From the NCBI GenBank assembly GCA_023389175.1, contig JAEWEW010000240.1:1-6864 (forward strand): a stretch of 6,864 bases of DNA, given 5' to 3'. The position numbers and the translations under genes were made by a program. Numbering within the stretch: position 1 is the stretch's first letter; every line of letters starts with the position of its first letter. The notes beneath the pieces are model-generated. The model worked only from the letters and a program-made list of their open reading frames with translations. It was not told where the DNA came from and did no database searches. This DNA comes from Pseudomonadota bacterium. GTDB taxonomy: Bacteria > Pseudomonadota > Gammaproteobacteria > Burkholderiales > Burkholderiaceae_E. Shown piece after piece: positions 1 through 6,016 of this stretch.

Positions 1-593
1 GACCTGGACATCATGTCCGCAAACTCGCTCAGCTGAGCCCAGAGCTTGTTCGTGAATTCGCGATGGCTTGCCGCGGTCTCCGAGCGAAAGTCACGGAGAT
101 CGGAGCGCATCAGCTTGATCTGGCCCACAAGCGAGCCCTCGGAATCGCCACCGATAGACTTGACAAGAGACCGGATCTCAGCAGTCTGGCTCGAGATGGC
201 GTCGAAGACGTCACGCGGCGTGACCTCGTCGCGCTTCAGCACCTCGCGAGGTAGCGGCAGGAGCGACTCGATGATCTTGAATACGATCGTGGCGGCGATG
301 CCCAGCACGCTGGTCAGGAAGGCCATCTTCATTCCGGCAAGAAGAGCCGGGATGCTCGTGTCGATATGGGCCGTGTCGAAGTTCAGCAGCCCACAGAAGA
401 TGCCGGTGAAGGTTCCGAGGATCCCGATCGTCGTCAGCAGGGCGGGGCCGTACGCAACGAAGCGCCGCGCCTTCCGGACTACTGCCAGGGTCACCGCCAG
501 CACGAACAGACCGAGGATCGCCATGACGAACAACTCCGTGATAACGTCCTGATTCGCGCTTCGAAAGACGGCCTCCACCGGGAAGGTGAGCAT
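1..593 (-). CDS. zorA: ZorA, motor subunit of Zorya anti-phage defence (5' part only)
   Basis: This is a partial gene: translating the minus strand from the ATG at 593 gives 197 codons with no stop, and the frame runs off the left edge. The product is a MotA/TolQ/ExbB-type inner-membrane proton-channel protein. A hydrophobic segment lies at about residues 20-39, a second at 48-70 (YGPALLTTIGILGTFTGIF) and a third at 83-108 (ALLAGMKMAFLTSVLGIAAT). After residue 115 the chain becomes charged and helical, with a KLWAQLSEFADMM stretch at 183-195. As I recall the family, the YGPxLLTTxGILGTFxGI block, a following IDxSIPxLLxGMKxAF block and a long cytoplasmic coiled tail mark ZorA of Zorya rather than flagellar MotA or ExbB. 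In Zorya, ZorA and ZorB form a peptidoglycan-anchored proton-driven motor that senses phage invasion and triggers cytosolic effectors. The start is supported by AGGAG 6 nt upstream. It lies 141 bp downstream of the P450 gene on the same strand, so it probably has its own promoter. Type I versus II cannot be decided from this fragment. Confidence 0.86.
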   Translation of the reverse strand, partial: MLTFPVEAVFRSANQDVITELFVMAILGLFVLAVTLAVVRKARRFVAYGPALLTTIGILGTFTGIFCGLLNFDTAHIDTSIPALLAGMKMAFLTSVLGIAATIVFKIIESLLPLPREVLKRDEVTPRDVFDAISSQTAEIRSLVKSIGGDSEGSLVGQIKLMRSDLRDFRSETAASHREFTNKLWAQLSEFADMMSR

Positions 594-599
594 CGTGTT

Positions 600-604
600 C
601 TCCT
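600..604 (-). promoter_or_regulatory. Ribosome binding site of zorA
   Basis: AGGAG on the minus strand lies 6 nt before the ATG at 593. It selects this ATG over the internal Met at residue 24, which would delete the start of the first membrane helix. Confidence 0.75.
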
Positions 605-734
605 ACGGATCGATTCGGCTGCAAAGCCTTCGATCGTAAGGAGGCCTGACCCCAGATGCCCGGACCTAGTTAACAAACGGCCGAAAACAGGCTCGAGGAC
701 CGACCAACGGTCTGGCGCGATGGCGCGAGAGAGG

Positions 735-1883
735 CTACCCCAAGAGCGTGATCGGGACGCGGGCCCAGCCGCCAACCGGCGACACCGCCCGTTCGGCCAG
801 TTGGCCCGGCGCGAGCGCGATCGACGACGTCGCCGCAAGGAGTGCCTGCAACGCGATCCGCATCTCCAGCGTTGCCAGCAAGCGGCCGGGGCACGCGTGC
901 CTTCCGATGCCGTACACCAGGTTTCGCCCGGCATTGCGCGCCGGGTCCATGGCGTTCGGGTCGCCGAATACCGCCTCGTCCCGGTTTGCGGACGTCCAGT
1001 TCAGCTTCACGCGCGCCCCTTGCGGCAGCTCCACTGCCCCGATCGTGACCGGGCAGGTGGTCACGCGGCGGCTGGACACGAACGGGTCGTCGATACGAAG
1101 GATCTCGTCGATGATCGCATCGAACTCGGCCTCGGGCACGCCGGTGCGCAGGCGGTCCTGTGCAGCGGGGTACATCGCCAGGTGATGGAGCAGCACGCCG
1201 ATGCACTGTGCGATGGAGCCCAGGTCGCCACCGGTCCAGTTCCGCAGCACCGAAACGATCTCCGCGTCGGTCAGCATCCGGCCGTTCACTTCGGTTCGCA
1301 TGAGGCGGGCGGTGACATCCTCGGCTGCGCGCCCGGGTCCGCGGCGCGGCTCCAGCAGTCCCCGGATCAGTTCGTCGAACGACTCGGCCACCTGTCGCGT
1401 CCAGGACCTGTCGCCCGAGCGCGCCGCCGCATGGTTCTCGGCAACCCAGCCCACGAGCCGGGCCTCGAGGCTGCTCGGCCAGCCCAGCCACGCGCTCTGC
1501 GCCCGGACGGCATACCGGATGCCCACCTCGGACACCGCGTCGACGGCAACGCCTCGGGGCAGCGACGAGACCAGGTCGCGCGCCACCCGACGGAATTCCT
1601 CGAGGAAGGGGGCGAGCGCCTCCGGGGTGAGAAAGCGATCGAGGGCCGCCCGGTAGGCCGTATGCTCGGCCGAATCCAAGCCGTTCGGGACCTGGAGATG
1701 GCGCGACACCGCGTTGGAAAACCGATCATCGCTGCACGCGGCCTGCACGACCAGCTCGTGCGCCAGCAGCACCCATTCGCCATGGATGTCGCGCACCACG
1801 CCGTGCCGGGGCCGCAGCTCGTCGGTGTAGGCCCTCAGGTCCTTGCCGGTTGCGGACAAGTCGTCGGGCATGTGGTCGGGCAT
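735..1883 (-). CDS. Cytochrome P450 (orphan, substrate unknown)
   Basis: This is a soluble bacterial class I-type P450 of 382 residues, slightly short for the family (about 400) but complete. It is a haem-thiolate monooxygenase that would need a ferredoxin and reductase, neither of which is nearby. Visible motifs are the C-helix HTAYR (about 76-80 by the 384-residue numbering from the GTG), the I-helix NWTGGDLGS (215-223), the K-helix E260-I-L-R263, and the haem loop VYGIGRHACPGR with the cysteine ligand at 331. Two departures from consensus stand out: Tyr replaces the usual Phe at the start of the haem loop, and the acid D220 is followed by Leu rather than the usual Thr, with Ser three residues after the Asp. 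I recall other bacterial P450s with NWTxGDLGS-like I-helices, so this may be a subfamily trait. The start is the ATG at 1883; a GTG at 1889 is in frame but its G lies inside the Shine-Dalgarno. The gene is divergent from lemA. Substrate cannot be predicted. Confidence 0.93.
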   Translation of the reverse strand: MPDHMPDDLSATGKDLRAYTDELRPRHGVVRDIHGEWVLLAHELVVQAACSDDRFSNAVSRHLQVPNGLDSAEHTAYRAALDRFLTPEALAPFLEEFRRVARDLVSSLPRGVAVDAVSEVGIRYAVRAQSAWLGWPSSLEARLVGWVAENHAAARSGDRSWTRQVAESFDELIRGLLEPRRGPGRAAEDVTARLMRTEVNGRMLTDAEIVSVLRNWTGGDLGSIAQCIGVLLHHLAMYPAAQDRLRTGVPEAEFDAIIDEILRIDDPFVSSRRVTTCPVTIGAVELPQGARVKLNWTSANRDEAVFGDPNAMDPARNAGRNLVYGIGRHACPGRLLATLEMRIALQALLAATSSIALAPGQLAERAVSPVGGWARVPITLLG

Positions 1884-1888
1884 CCTCA

Positions 1889-1893
1889 CCTCC
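1889..1893 (-). promoter_or_regulatory. Ribosome binding site deciding the P450 start
   Basis: GGAGG (within AGGGAGG, 1889-1895) on the minus strand lies 5 nt before the ATG at 1883. Because it overlaps the alternative GTG at 1887-1889, the GTG cannot be the start served by it. Confidence 0.75.
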
Positions 1894-1904
1894 CTGGCGA
1901 GAGC

Positions 1905-1910
1905 ATCATA
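1905..1910 (-). promoter_or_regulatory. Candidate -10 box for the P450 gene
   Basis: TATGAT on the minus strand (TTATGAT in context) matches TATAAT at 5 of 6 positions. A transcript starting about 7 nt downstream would begin just ahead of the ribosome site, giving a very short leader. I see no convincing -35 hexamer at 16-18 bp, so the promoter may be activator-dependent or the box may be half of an operator. Confidence 0.35.
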
Positions 1911-1949
1911 ACGCGAGCGTGTGAACGACCGGCAGCGCAGCGTAGCGGT

Positions 1950-1955
1950 TATGAT
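1950..1955 (+). promoter_or_regulatory. Candidate -10 box for the lemA operon
   Basis: TATGAT matches TATAAT at 5 of 6 positions and lies 50 nt before the lemA start. The predicted leader of about 43 nt contains two small GC hairpins, GCGCGA/TCGCGC (1961-1975) and GCCC/GGGC (1977-1989), directly ahead of the ribosome site. No good -35 hexamer is visible. Confidence 0.35.
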
Positions 1956-2005
1956 CTGCGGCGCGATCCTCGCGCGGCCCGCTGCGGGCGTCCAAGGAGC
2001 ACTCC

Positions 2006-2569
2006 ATGATCACAGCCCTCGTCGTGGCAGCCATCGCCGTCGCGTTGGTTGCCTATGTCATCGCGCTCTACAACCGGCTCGTGCGCCGACGTCAGATGGC
2101 CGCGGAAGGCTGGAGCGGCATCGACGTGCAGCTCAAGCGCCGCTCCGACCTGATCCCGAATCTCGTCGAAGCCGTCAGGGGATACGCCGGGCACGAACGG
2201 GCAACCCTGCAGGAAGTGACCGAGCTGCGCAACCAGGCGCGCGCGATGCCGCCGGACGACATCGCCGGTCGCGCCCAGGTAGAGGGCCTGCTGTCCGGAG
2301 CCATCGGCCGCCTGCTCGCGGTGGTCGAGAACTACCCGGACCTCAAGGCGAGCCAGAACTTCCTGCAACTGCAGGCCTCGCTCGACGGCATCGAGAACGA
2401 GATCCAGATGGCGCGCCGCTACTACAACGGCGCAACGCGCGAGCTCAACGTCATGGTCGAGTCCTTTCCCAGCAACGTGGTCGCCGGCATGTTCGGGTTC
2501 GCCAAGGGCGCCTTCTTCGAGACCGACGACGCGAGTCGCAACGCCCCGGAGGTTTCCTTCCAGCGCTAG
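2006..2569 (+). CDS. lemA: LemA family membrane-anchored protein
   Basis: The product is 187 residues, normal for LemA. It has one N-terminal membrane segment (about residues 2-21) and then a long helical domain. Family signatures are YNRLVRRRQ (22-30), GWSGIDVQLKRRSDLIPNLV (35-54) and GYAGHE (59-64). Further along are NFLQLQ, an ARRYYNGATRELN block and a C-terminal FAKGAFFET. LemA proteins are small coiled-helix proteins anchored in the cytoplasmic membrane. Their biochemical role is not established, although they recur beside DUF2207 and TPM-domain membrane proteins. Here the DUF2207 gene begins 10 bp after the lemA stop, and its ribosome site overlaps that stop codon, so the two are almost surely co-transcribed and translationally coupled. 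The start is fixed by AAGGAG at 1994-1999, 6 nt upstream. The gene is divergent from the P450. Family assignment is very secure; function is not. Confidence 0.95.
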   Translation: MITALVVAAIAVALVAYVIALYNRLVRRRQMAAEGWSGIDVQLKRRSDLIPNLVEAVRGYAGHERATLQEVTELRNQARAMPPDDIAGRAQVEGLLSGAIGRLLAVVENYPDLKASQNFLQLQASLDGIENEIQMARRYYNGATRELNVMVESFPSNVVAGMFGFAKGAFFETDDASRNAPEVSFQR

Positions 2570-2579
2570 GAGGGCCGGC

Positions 2580-4640
2580 ATGATGTGGCACCAGACGGCC
2601 TGGATCGCGGGCCTGCCGCTGCGTTGGGTGCCACGCCTGCTGCTCGCGCTGCCATGGCTCCTGCTCCTGGGCGGGCCGGCGCCGGTGCTCGCCGACGAGG
2701 TGATCGAGCGCTTCGACTCCGTCGTCGAAGTGGGCGCCAATGGGGACCTGTCGGTGAGCGAAACCATCGTGGTGCAAGCCGAGGGCCAGCAGATCCGGCG
2801 CGGCATCTACCGTGATTTCCCCTTGCGCTTCCAGGATGCCGAGGGCCGCGCGCGACGCGTCGGCTTCGAGCTGCTCGAGGTCAGCCGCGACGGCAAGCCC
2901 GAGCCCCATTTCGTCCGCGGCAACGACCGGGGGCTGCGCATCTACATCGGCGACGAGAACCGCTTGCTGTCGCCCGGCCGCCATGCCTATCGGCTGCGGT
3001 ACCGGACCAGCCGCCAGATCCGACACCTGCCGGGGCACACCGAGCTCTTCTGGAACGTCACCGGCAACGAGTGGGCGTTTCCGATCGAAGCCGCAAGCGC
3101 GACCATCCGCCTGCCGCAGCGAGCCGCACCGGTCCGCTGGACCGGCTACACCGGCCGCCTCGGCGAGCGCGGCACCGCATGGCGCGCCAGTCTCGATCCG
3201 GAGGGCGCCCTGCGCATCGCTTCGACCCGAGTGCTCACGCCCGGTGAGGGGCTCAGCATCGTTGCCGAGATTCCAGCCGGCCTCGTGGCCCCGCCCAGTG
3301 GCCTGCAGGCCTTGCGCCACGCCGCGCTCGACCATCGCCGGTATCTGCTCACCGGCCTGGGCCTGCTCGGCGTACTGGCCTTCTACCTGCTCGCATGGCG
3401 CGCGGTCGGCCGCGATCCGCCCGGGGGAGTGACGATTCCGCTCTTCCACCCACCGGCGGGAATCTCGCCGGGGCTGGCAGCCTACGTTCACCAGTGGGGC
3501 TGGCGCAGCGGCTGGCGCGAGCTCACCGCGACAGCGGTCTCGTTGGCGGTCAAGGGGCTGGTGGCATTCGAGGGCGATGCCGGTACGCCGATCCTGGTTC
3601 GCACCGCGACGCCCGCCCCCGCATCGCGGCAACCGGTGACGGGCAGTGCCGACCTGGGCGACCCGCCGCCCGGGCTGCCGCCCGGCGAACGGGCGCTGCT
3701 CGCCTGGCTCGAGCGCAGTGGCGGCCGGGTGAGCATCGAACGCGCCAATGGACCCAGCGTGGCGAGCGCACTGGCCTCGTTCAAGGGCGCGATCGAGAAG
3801 GAAAATCGCCACCGCTTCTTCCGGCGCAACCGCGGCTACTTCCTGATCGGCGTCTGCCTCACGGCAATCACGGTCGCGGCAGTCCTGCGGTTCGGGGAAC
3901 TGAGCGAGGCCGAGACCGCCTTGCTGAGCGCGGCCGTCGTGGTGAGCGCCGTCGCCGGCTCGTTCCTGGTTCGAATCGTCCGCGGGCTTCTCTCGGGTCG
4001 CCGCACGGGCACGATCATCAAGGTCGCCATCAACCTGGCGGTGCTCGTCTGGTTGGGTGTCCTGTTCGTGGTCCTGCGCCGATCGGACCTGGGCAGTGCG
4101 GTGCCGTTAGGCTTCGAGCGCGGCATCCTCGATGCCCTGCTCGAGAACGGCTTTCCCTTCGCCCTGGTCGGCGGCTTCGCCCTGCTCAATGGACTGTTCT
4201 ACTACCTGCTGCGAGCGCCGACGGTGGCGGGCCGGCACATCATGGACCAGCTCGCGGGATTCCGGCTCTACCTGGAGACGGCGGAGAGCGCCCGGCTCAA
4301 TTTCGCCGACGCGCCCGAGCTCACGACGGAGCGCTTCGAGCGCCTGCTTCCGTATGCCATCGCCCTCGACGTCGAGAAGCCGTGGGCCCAGGCCTTCGAG
4401 AAGGCCTTCGCGCGAGCGCACCCGGGACAGGACCTGGCCGGCAGCTATCGGCCGGCATGGCACAGCGGCACCGACTGGTCCGGTCGCGGCTTCGCGAGCT
4501 CGGTGTCGGGCATGGTGGCAGCCACGCAGGGCTCGTTCGCCAGCGCCGTTCCCCCACCGAGCTCTTCGTCCTCGGGTTTCTCGAGCGGTGGCGGCGGATC
4601 GGGCGGCGGCGGGGGCGGGGGCGGCGGAGGCGGCTGGTAG
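2580..4640 (+). CDS. DUF2207 domain membrane protein with glycine-rich C-terminus
   Basis: The product has 686 residues. A signal peptide with a leucine-rich core (about 20-30) and a likely signal peptidase site after PAPVLA (38/39) leads into an extracytoplasmic DUF2207 domain (about 39-245). That domain includes DLSVSETIVVQ, RRGIYRDFPLRF and a TELFWNVTGNEWAFPI block. Membrane segments follow at about 255-273, 420-438, 448-467, 479-499 and 525-544. A cytoplasmic-type region includes RFERLLPYAIALDVEKPWAQ. The tail (661-686) is five serines, GFSS, then glycines broken by one serine, ending in Trp. DUF2207 proteins are predicted membrane proteins of unknown function, commonly encoded next to lemA, as here. 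The AGGAGG at 2568-2573 overlaps the lemA stop and lies 6 nt before the ATG at 2580; a second ATG at 2583 is possible. No clear rho-independent terminator follows. The family call is strong; any role in envelope maintenance with LemA is inference. Confidence 0.93.
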   Translation: MMWHQTAWIAGLPLRWVPRLLLALPWLLLLGGPAPVLADEVIERFDSVVEVGANGDLSVSETIVVQAEGQQIRRGIYRDFPLRFQDAEGRARRVGFELLEVSRDGKPEPHFVRGNDRGLRIYIGDENRLLSPGRHAYRLRYRTSRQIRHLPGHTELFWNVTGNEWAFPIEAASATIRLPQRAAPVRWTGYTGRLGERGTAWRASLDPEGALRIASTRVLTPGEGLSIVAEIPAGLVAPPSGLQALRHAALDHRRYLLTGLGLLGVLAFYLLAWRAVGRDPPGGVTIPLFHPPAGISPGLAAYVHQWGWRSGWRELTATAVSLAVKGLVAFEGDAGTPILVRTATPAPASRQPVTGSADLGDPPPGLPPGERALLAWLERSGGRVSIERANGPSVASALASFKGAIEKENRHRFFRRNRGYFLIGVCLTAITVAAVLRFGELSEAETALLSAAVVVSAVAGSFLVRIVRGLLSGRRTGTIIKVAINLAVLVWLGVLFVVLRRSDLGSAVPLGFERGILDALLENGFPFALVGGFALLNGLFYYLLRAPTVAGRHIMDQLAGFRLYLETAESARLNFADAPELTTERFERLLPYAIALDVEKPWAQAFEKAFARAHPGQDLAGSYRPAWHSGTDWSGRGFASSVSGMVAATQGSFASAVPPPSSSSSGFSSGGGGSGGGGGGGGGGGW
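4587..4634. repeat. Low-complexity GGC/GGG tract encoding polyglycine
   Basis: This 48-bp tract encodes four glycines, one serine and eleven glycines near the end of the DUF2207 protein. Codons are mixed (GGC, GGG, GGA, GGT), which suggests selection on the protein rather than simple repeat expansion, although slippage is still possible here. On the other strand it reads as a polyproline artefact. Confidence 0.8.
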
Positions 4641-4690
4641 TCGGCCCATCTGGGTGGCGGATCCGCTCGCTGTCCTTCCCCGGACGAGGC

Positions 4691-4696
4691 TATCAT
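4691..4696 (+). promoter_or_regulatory. Candidate -10 box for the FMN split-barrel gene
   Basis: TATCAT (GGCTATCATCC in context) lies 30 nt before the ATG at 4727 and would give a leader of about 24 nt. The -35 region has no clear TTGACA-like hexamer. A near-identical box sits 27 nt before the glyoxalase II-like gene. Confidence 0.35.
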
Positions 4697-4726
4697 CCCC
4701 GCATCCGATGACGGAGGGCTGCTGTC

Positions 4727-5353
4727 ATGGAGACTTCGATCGAGAACGACGCTGTCCCGGTCTACCACGACGGCATGCGCCGCCTGCAGGACCGATTCGA
4801 ATCCAGGCGCCTGGCGGACCGCCTCGACGAACGGCTGGGACGCAGCACGTTCACCGCGGAAGACCGAGAGTTCATCCAGTCGCGGCCGATGTTCTTCCTT
4901 GCCACGGCCGATGCCCGAGGCCGACCGGACTGCTCCTACAAGGGCGGCCTTCCCGGCTTCGTCCGCATCACCGCCGACGACGAGCTGGCGTTTCCGGACT
5001 ACGATGGCAACGGCATGTTCCGCAGCCTCGGCAACCTACTCGTCAATCCCGCGGTCGGCTTGCTGTTCATCGATTTCGAATCGCCACGGCGCCTGCGGGT
5101 GAACGGGTCAGCGAGGATCGACGAGGACGATCCGCTGCGGACGGAGTTGCCGGGCGCGCATCTGGTCGTGCGGGTACGGGCAGGCCGCATATTCCCGAAC
5201 TGCCCGCGCTACATCCACCGCGCCGAGACCGGCGAGCTGTCGCCCTACGCGCCACGCCCGGGCTACACCCCGCCGGAGCCGAAGTGGAAGTCGATGGAGA
5301 TGTTTGTCGACGTGCTGCCCGGTTGCGGCAGCCCGGGCGACGTCGACCGTTGA
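4727..5353 (+). CDS. Pyridoxamine 5'-phosphate oxidase family (FMN split-barrel) protein
   Basis: The product has 208 residues and an FMN-binding split beta-barrel pattern. A helical N-terminus (about 16-50) is followed by the strand-turn-strand MFFLATADARGRPDCSYKGG (55-74). Next come LAFPDYDGNGMFRSLGN (87-103), NPAVGLLFIDF (107-117), the RLRVNGSA strand (122-129) and the C-terminal VRAGRIFPNCPRYIHR (150-165). This resembles the large group of PNPOx-like proteins that bind FMN or a related flavin and reduce or sense small molecules. It lacks the full layout of the vitamin B6 enzyme PdxH, so pyridoxamine phosphate should not be assumed to be the substrate. The GGAGG at 4713-4717 supports the ATG at 4727. 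The gene stands alone, 86 bp after the DUF2207 gene, with its own candidate -10 box. It converges on the PhnB-like gene with only 16 bp between stops. Fold assignment is strong; reaction unknown. Confidence 0.88.
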   Translation: METSIENDAVPVYHDGMRRLQDRFESRRLADRLDERLGRSTFTAEDREFIQSRPMFFLATADARGRPDCSYKGGLPGFVRITADDELAFPDYDGNGMFRSLGNLLVNPAVGLLFIDFESPRRLRVNGSARIDEDDPLRTELPGAHLVVRVRAGRIFPNCPRYIHRAETGELSPYAPRPGYTPPEPKWKSMEMFVDVLPGCGSPGDVDR

Positions 5354-5369
5354 ATCCAGGGGCCGCGCA

Positions 5370-5816
5370 TCAGCCCTGCCGCGGCTTCCAGTCAGCGGAC
5401 GGAACGACGTTGACCATCCAAGGCACGCCAAACCGGTCGATCAACGAGCCGAAACCGGGCGACCAGAAGGTCTCGCCGAAGGGCATGACTTGCGTGCCAC
5501 CCTTGGACAGTTCGTCGAACCAGCGCTTGCCCTCGGCCTTGTCAGCGGTATGCAGGGTGACATCGAAGCCGTTCTTGGGCTTGTCGATGTTGCTGGCCCA
5601 CGCGACATCCATGTCGGCGCCCATCAAGGCCTGGTCCCCGACTTCGAGCCAGCAGTGCATCAGCCAGGTCTTGTACTTCTCGTCCTTGATCGGCATGTCC
5701 GGGGGCGCATCGGCGTAGGCAAAGGCAGCGGTGATCTTTCCGCCCAGGACCTTGGCGTAGAACTCGAAGGCCTCCCGGCACTGGCCCTGGAAACTCAAGC
5801 TGGTCACGATCTTCAT
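5370..5816 (-). CDS. PhnB-like VOC (glyoxalase/bleomycin resistance fold) protein
   Basis: The product has 148 residues and two beta-alpha-beta-beta-beta VOC modules of the PhnB/3-demethylubiquinone-methyltransferase-like type. The first module begins MKIVTSLSFQGQCREAFEFY and reaches LGGKITAAFAY; QALMGAD closes it. The second runs from FDVTLHTAD through WFDELSKGGTQVMPFG to the family-typical ending DRFGVPWMVNV. Glyoxalase I-type metal ligands (His/Glu at the strand ends) are not evident: SLSF occupies the first site and VNV the last. Metal-dependent lyase activity is therefore doubtful, and the family has no settled function. The start is the ATG at 5816, with GGAG (5822-5825) 5 nt upstream. 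The frame stays open to 5966, but that extension is Arg/Pro-rich and unlike the family. The gene is convergent with the FMN protein gene and divergent from the glyoxalase II-like gene across 200 bp. Confidence 0.9.
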   Translation of the reverse strand: MKIVTSLSFQGQCREAFEFYAKVLGGKITAAFAYADAPPDMPIKDEKYKTWLMHCWLEVGDQALMGADMDVAWASNIDKPKNGFDVTLHTADKAEGKRWFDELSKGGTQVMPFGETFWSPGFGSLIDRFGVPWMVNVVPSADWKPRQG

Positions 5817-5893
5817 GGTGTCTCCGCTCTGAACGTGGTCGAAGGGAACACGGACCTCGACGCCACACACTCGGGCAACTGACAGCGGGCGTC

Positions 5894-5938
5894 TACGAGG
5901 CGGGGATTGTGGGCCCTTCGCAGCCGGGGCGCCTCGTA
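5894..5938. repeat. 9-bp inverted repeat between the VOC and hydrolase genes
   Basis: TACGAGGCG (5894-5902) and CGCCTCGTA (5930-5938) are exact reverse complements separated by 27 bp. The element lies in the divergent intergenic region, 77 bp from the VOC start and 78 bp from the hydrolase start, close to its midpoint. No T-run follows either arm, so a terminator is unlikely. A regulator binding site or a transcript stem-loop fits better. Confidence 0.5.
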
Positions 5939-5983
5939 CCTTTGGGGGAGAACAGCGCCTCTCCATTGTCTACAGGGCCTCGA

Positions 5984-5989
5984 TATCAT
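5984..5989 (+). promoter_or_regulatory. Candidate -10 box for the glyoxalase II-like gene
   Basis: TATCAT (CGATATCATCG in context) lies 27 nt before the ATG at 6017. TTGTCT at 5966-5971 resembles a -35 element but is only 12 bp away, too close for normal sigma70 spacing. Confidence 0.35.
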
Positions 5990-6005
5990 CGCTGGTCAAA
6001 CCACC

Positions 6006-6009
6006 GGAG
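6006..6009 (+). promoter_or_regulatory. Ribosome binding site deciding the hydrolase start
   Basis: GGAG lies 7 nt before the ATG at 6017. This favours 6017 over the in-frame upstream ATG at 5909, which would add 36 residues with no resemblance to the family and would overlap the candidate promoter and the inverted repeat. Confidence 0.65.
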
Positions 6010-6016
6010 TACACGC

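Larger units (their letters stand above)
1905..1955. repeat. 8-bp inverted repeat in the P450/lemA divergent region
   Basis: ATCATAAC at 1905-1912 and its exact reverse complement GTTATGAT at 1948-1955 are separated by 35 bp. Each arm contains the candidate -10 box of the gene it faces, so the repeat is either two mirror-image promoters or a pair of operator half-sites. Centre-to-centre distance is 43 bp, close to four helical turns. Confidence 0.5.

Noticed and set aside
643..656. TGACCCCAGATG-like stretch resembling sequence sometimes seen near RAYT-type transposase elements
   Set aside because: Only one copy is present, with no inverted partner or transposase, so coincidence is more likely.
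698..712. GACCG-ACCAA-CGGTC stem-loop after the P450 stop, as a possible terminator
   Set aside because: The stem is only 5 bp, and the nearest T-run on the minus strand (TTTT) is about 10 nt beyond it. Too weak to call.
366..2009. Long plus-strand open frame (547 codons) opposite zorA and the P450 gene
   Set aside because: It is antisense to two genes with clear family motifs, its translation is Arg/Gly/His-rich and featureless, and long shadow frames are expected in GC-rich coding DNA.
3395..4711. Plus-strand frame (438 codons) inside the DUF2207 gene
   Set aside because: Out-of-frame shadow with an Arg/Ala/Gly-rich translation and no recognisable domain. The DUF2207 frame has a signal peptide, membrane segments and family motifs.
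4132..5718. Plus-strand frame (528 codons) spanning the end of DUF2207, the FMN protein gene and the VOC gene
   Set aside because: It crosses three well-supported genes in the wrong frame or strand, and its composition is Arg/Ser/Pro-rich.
5817..5966. N-terminal extension of the VOC protein to an upstream start
   Set aside because: The extension is Arg/Pro-rich and covers the inverted repeat, while the ATG at 5816 has a good ribosome site and starts exactly at the family's first strand.
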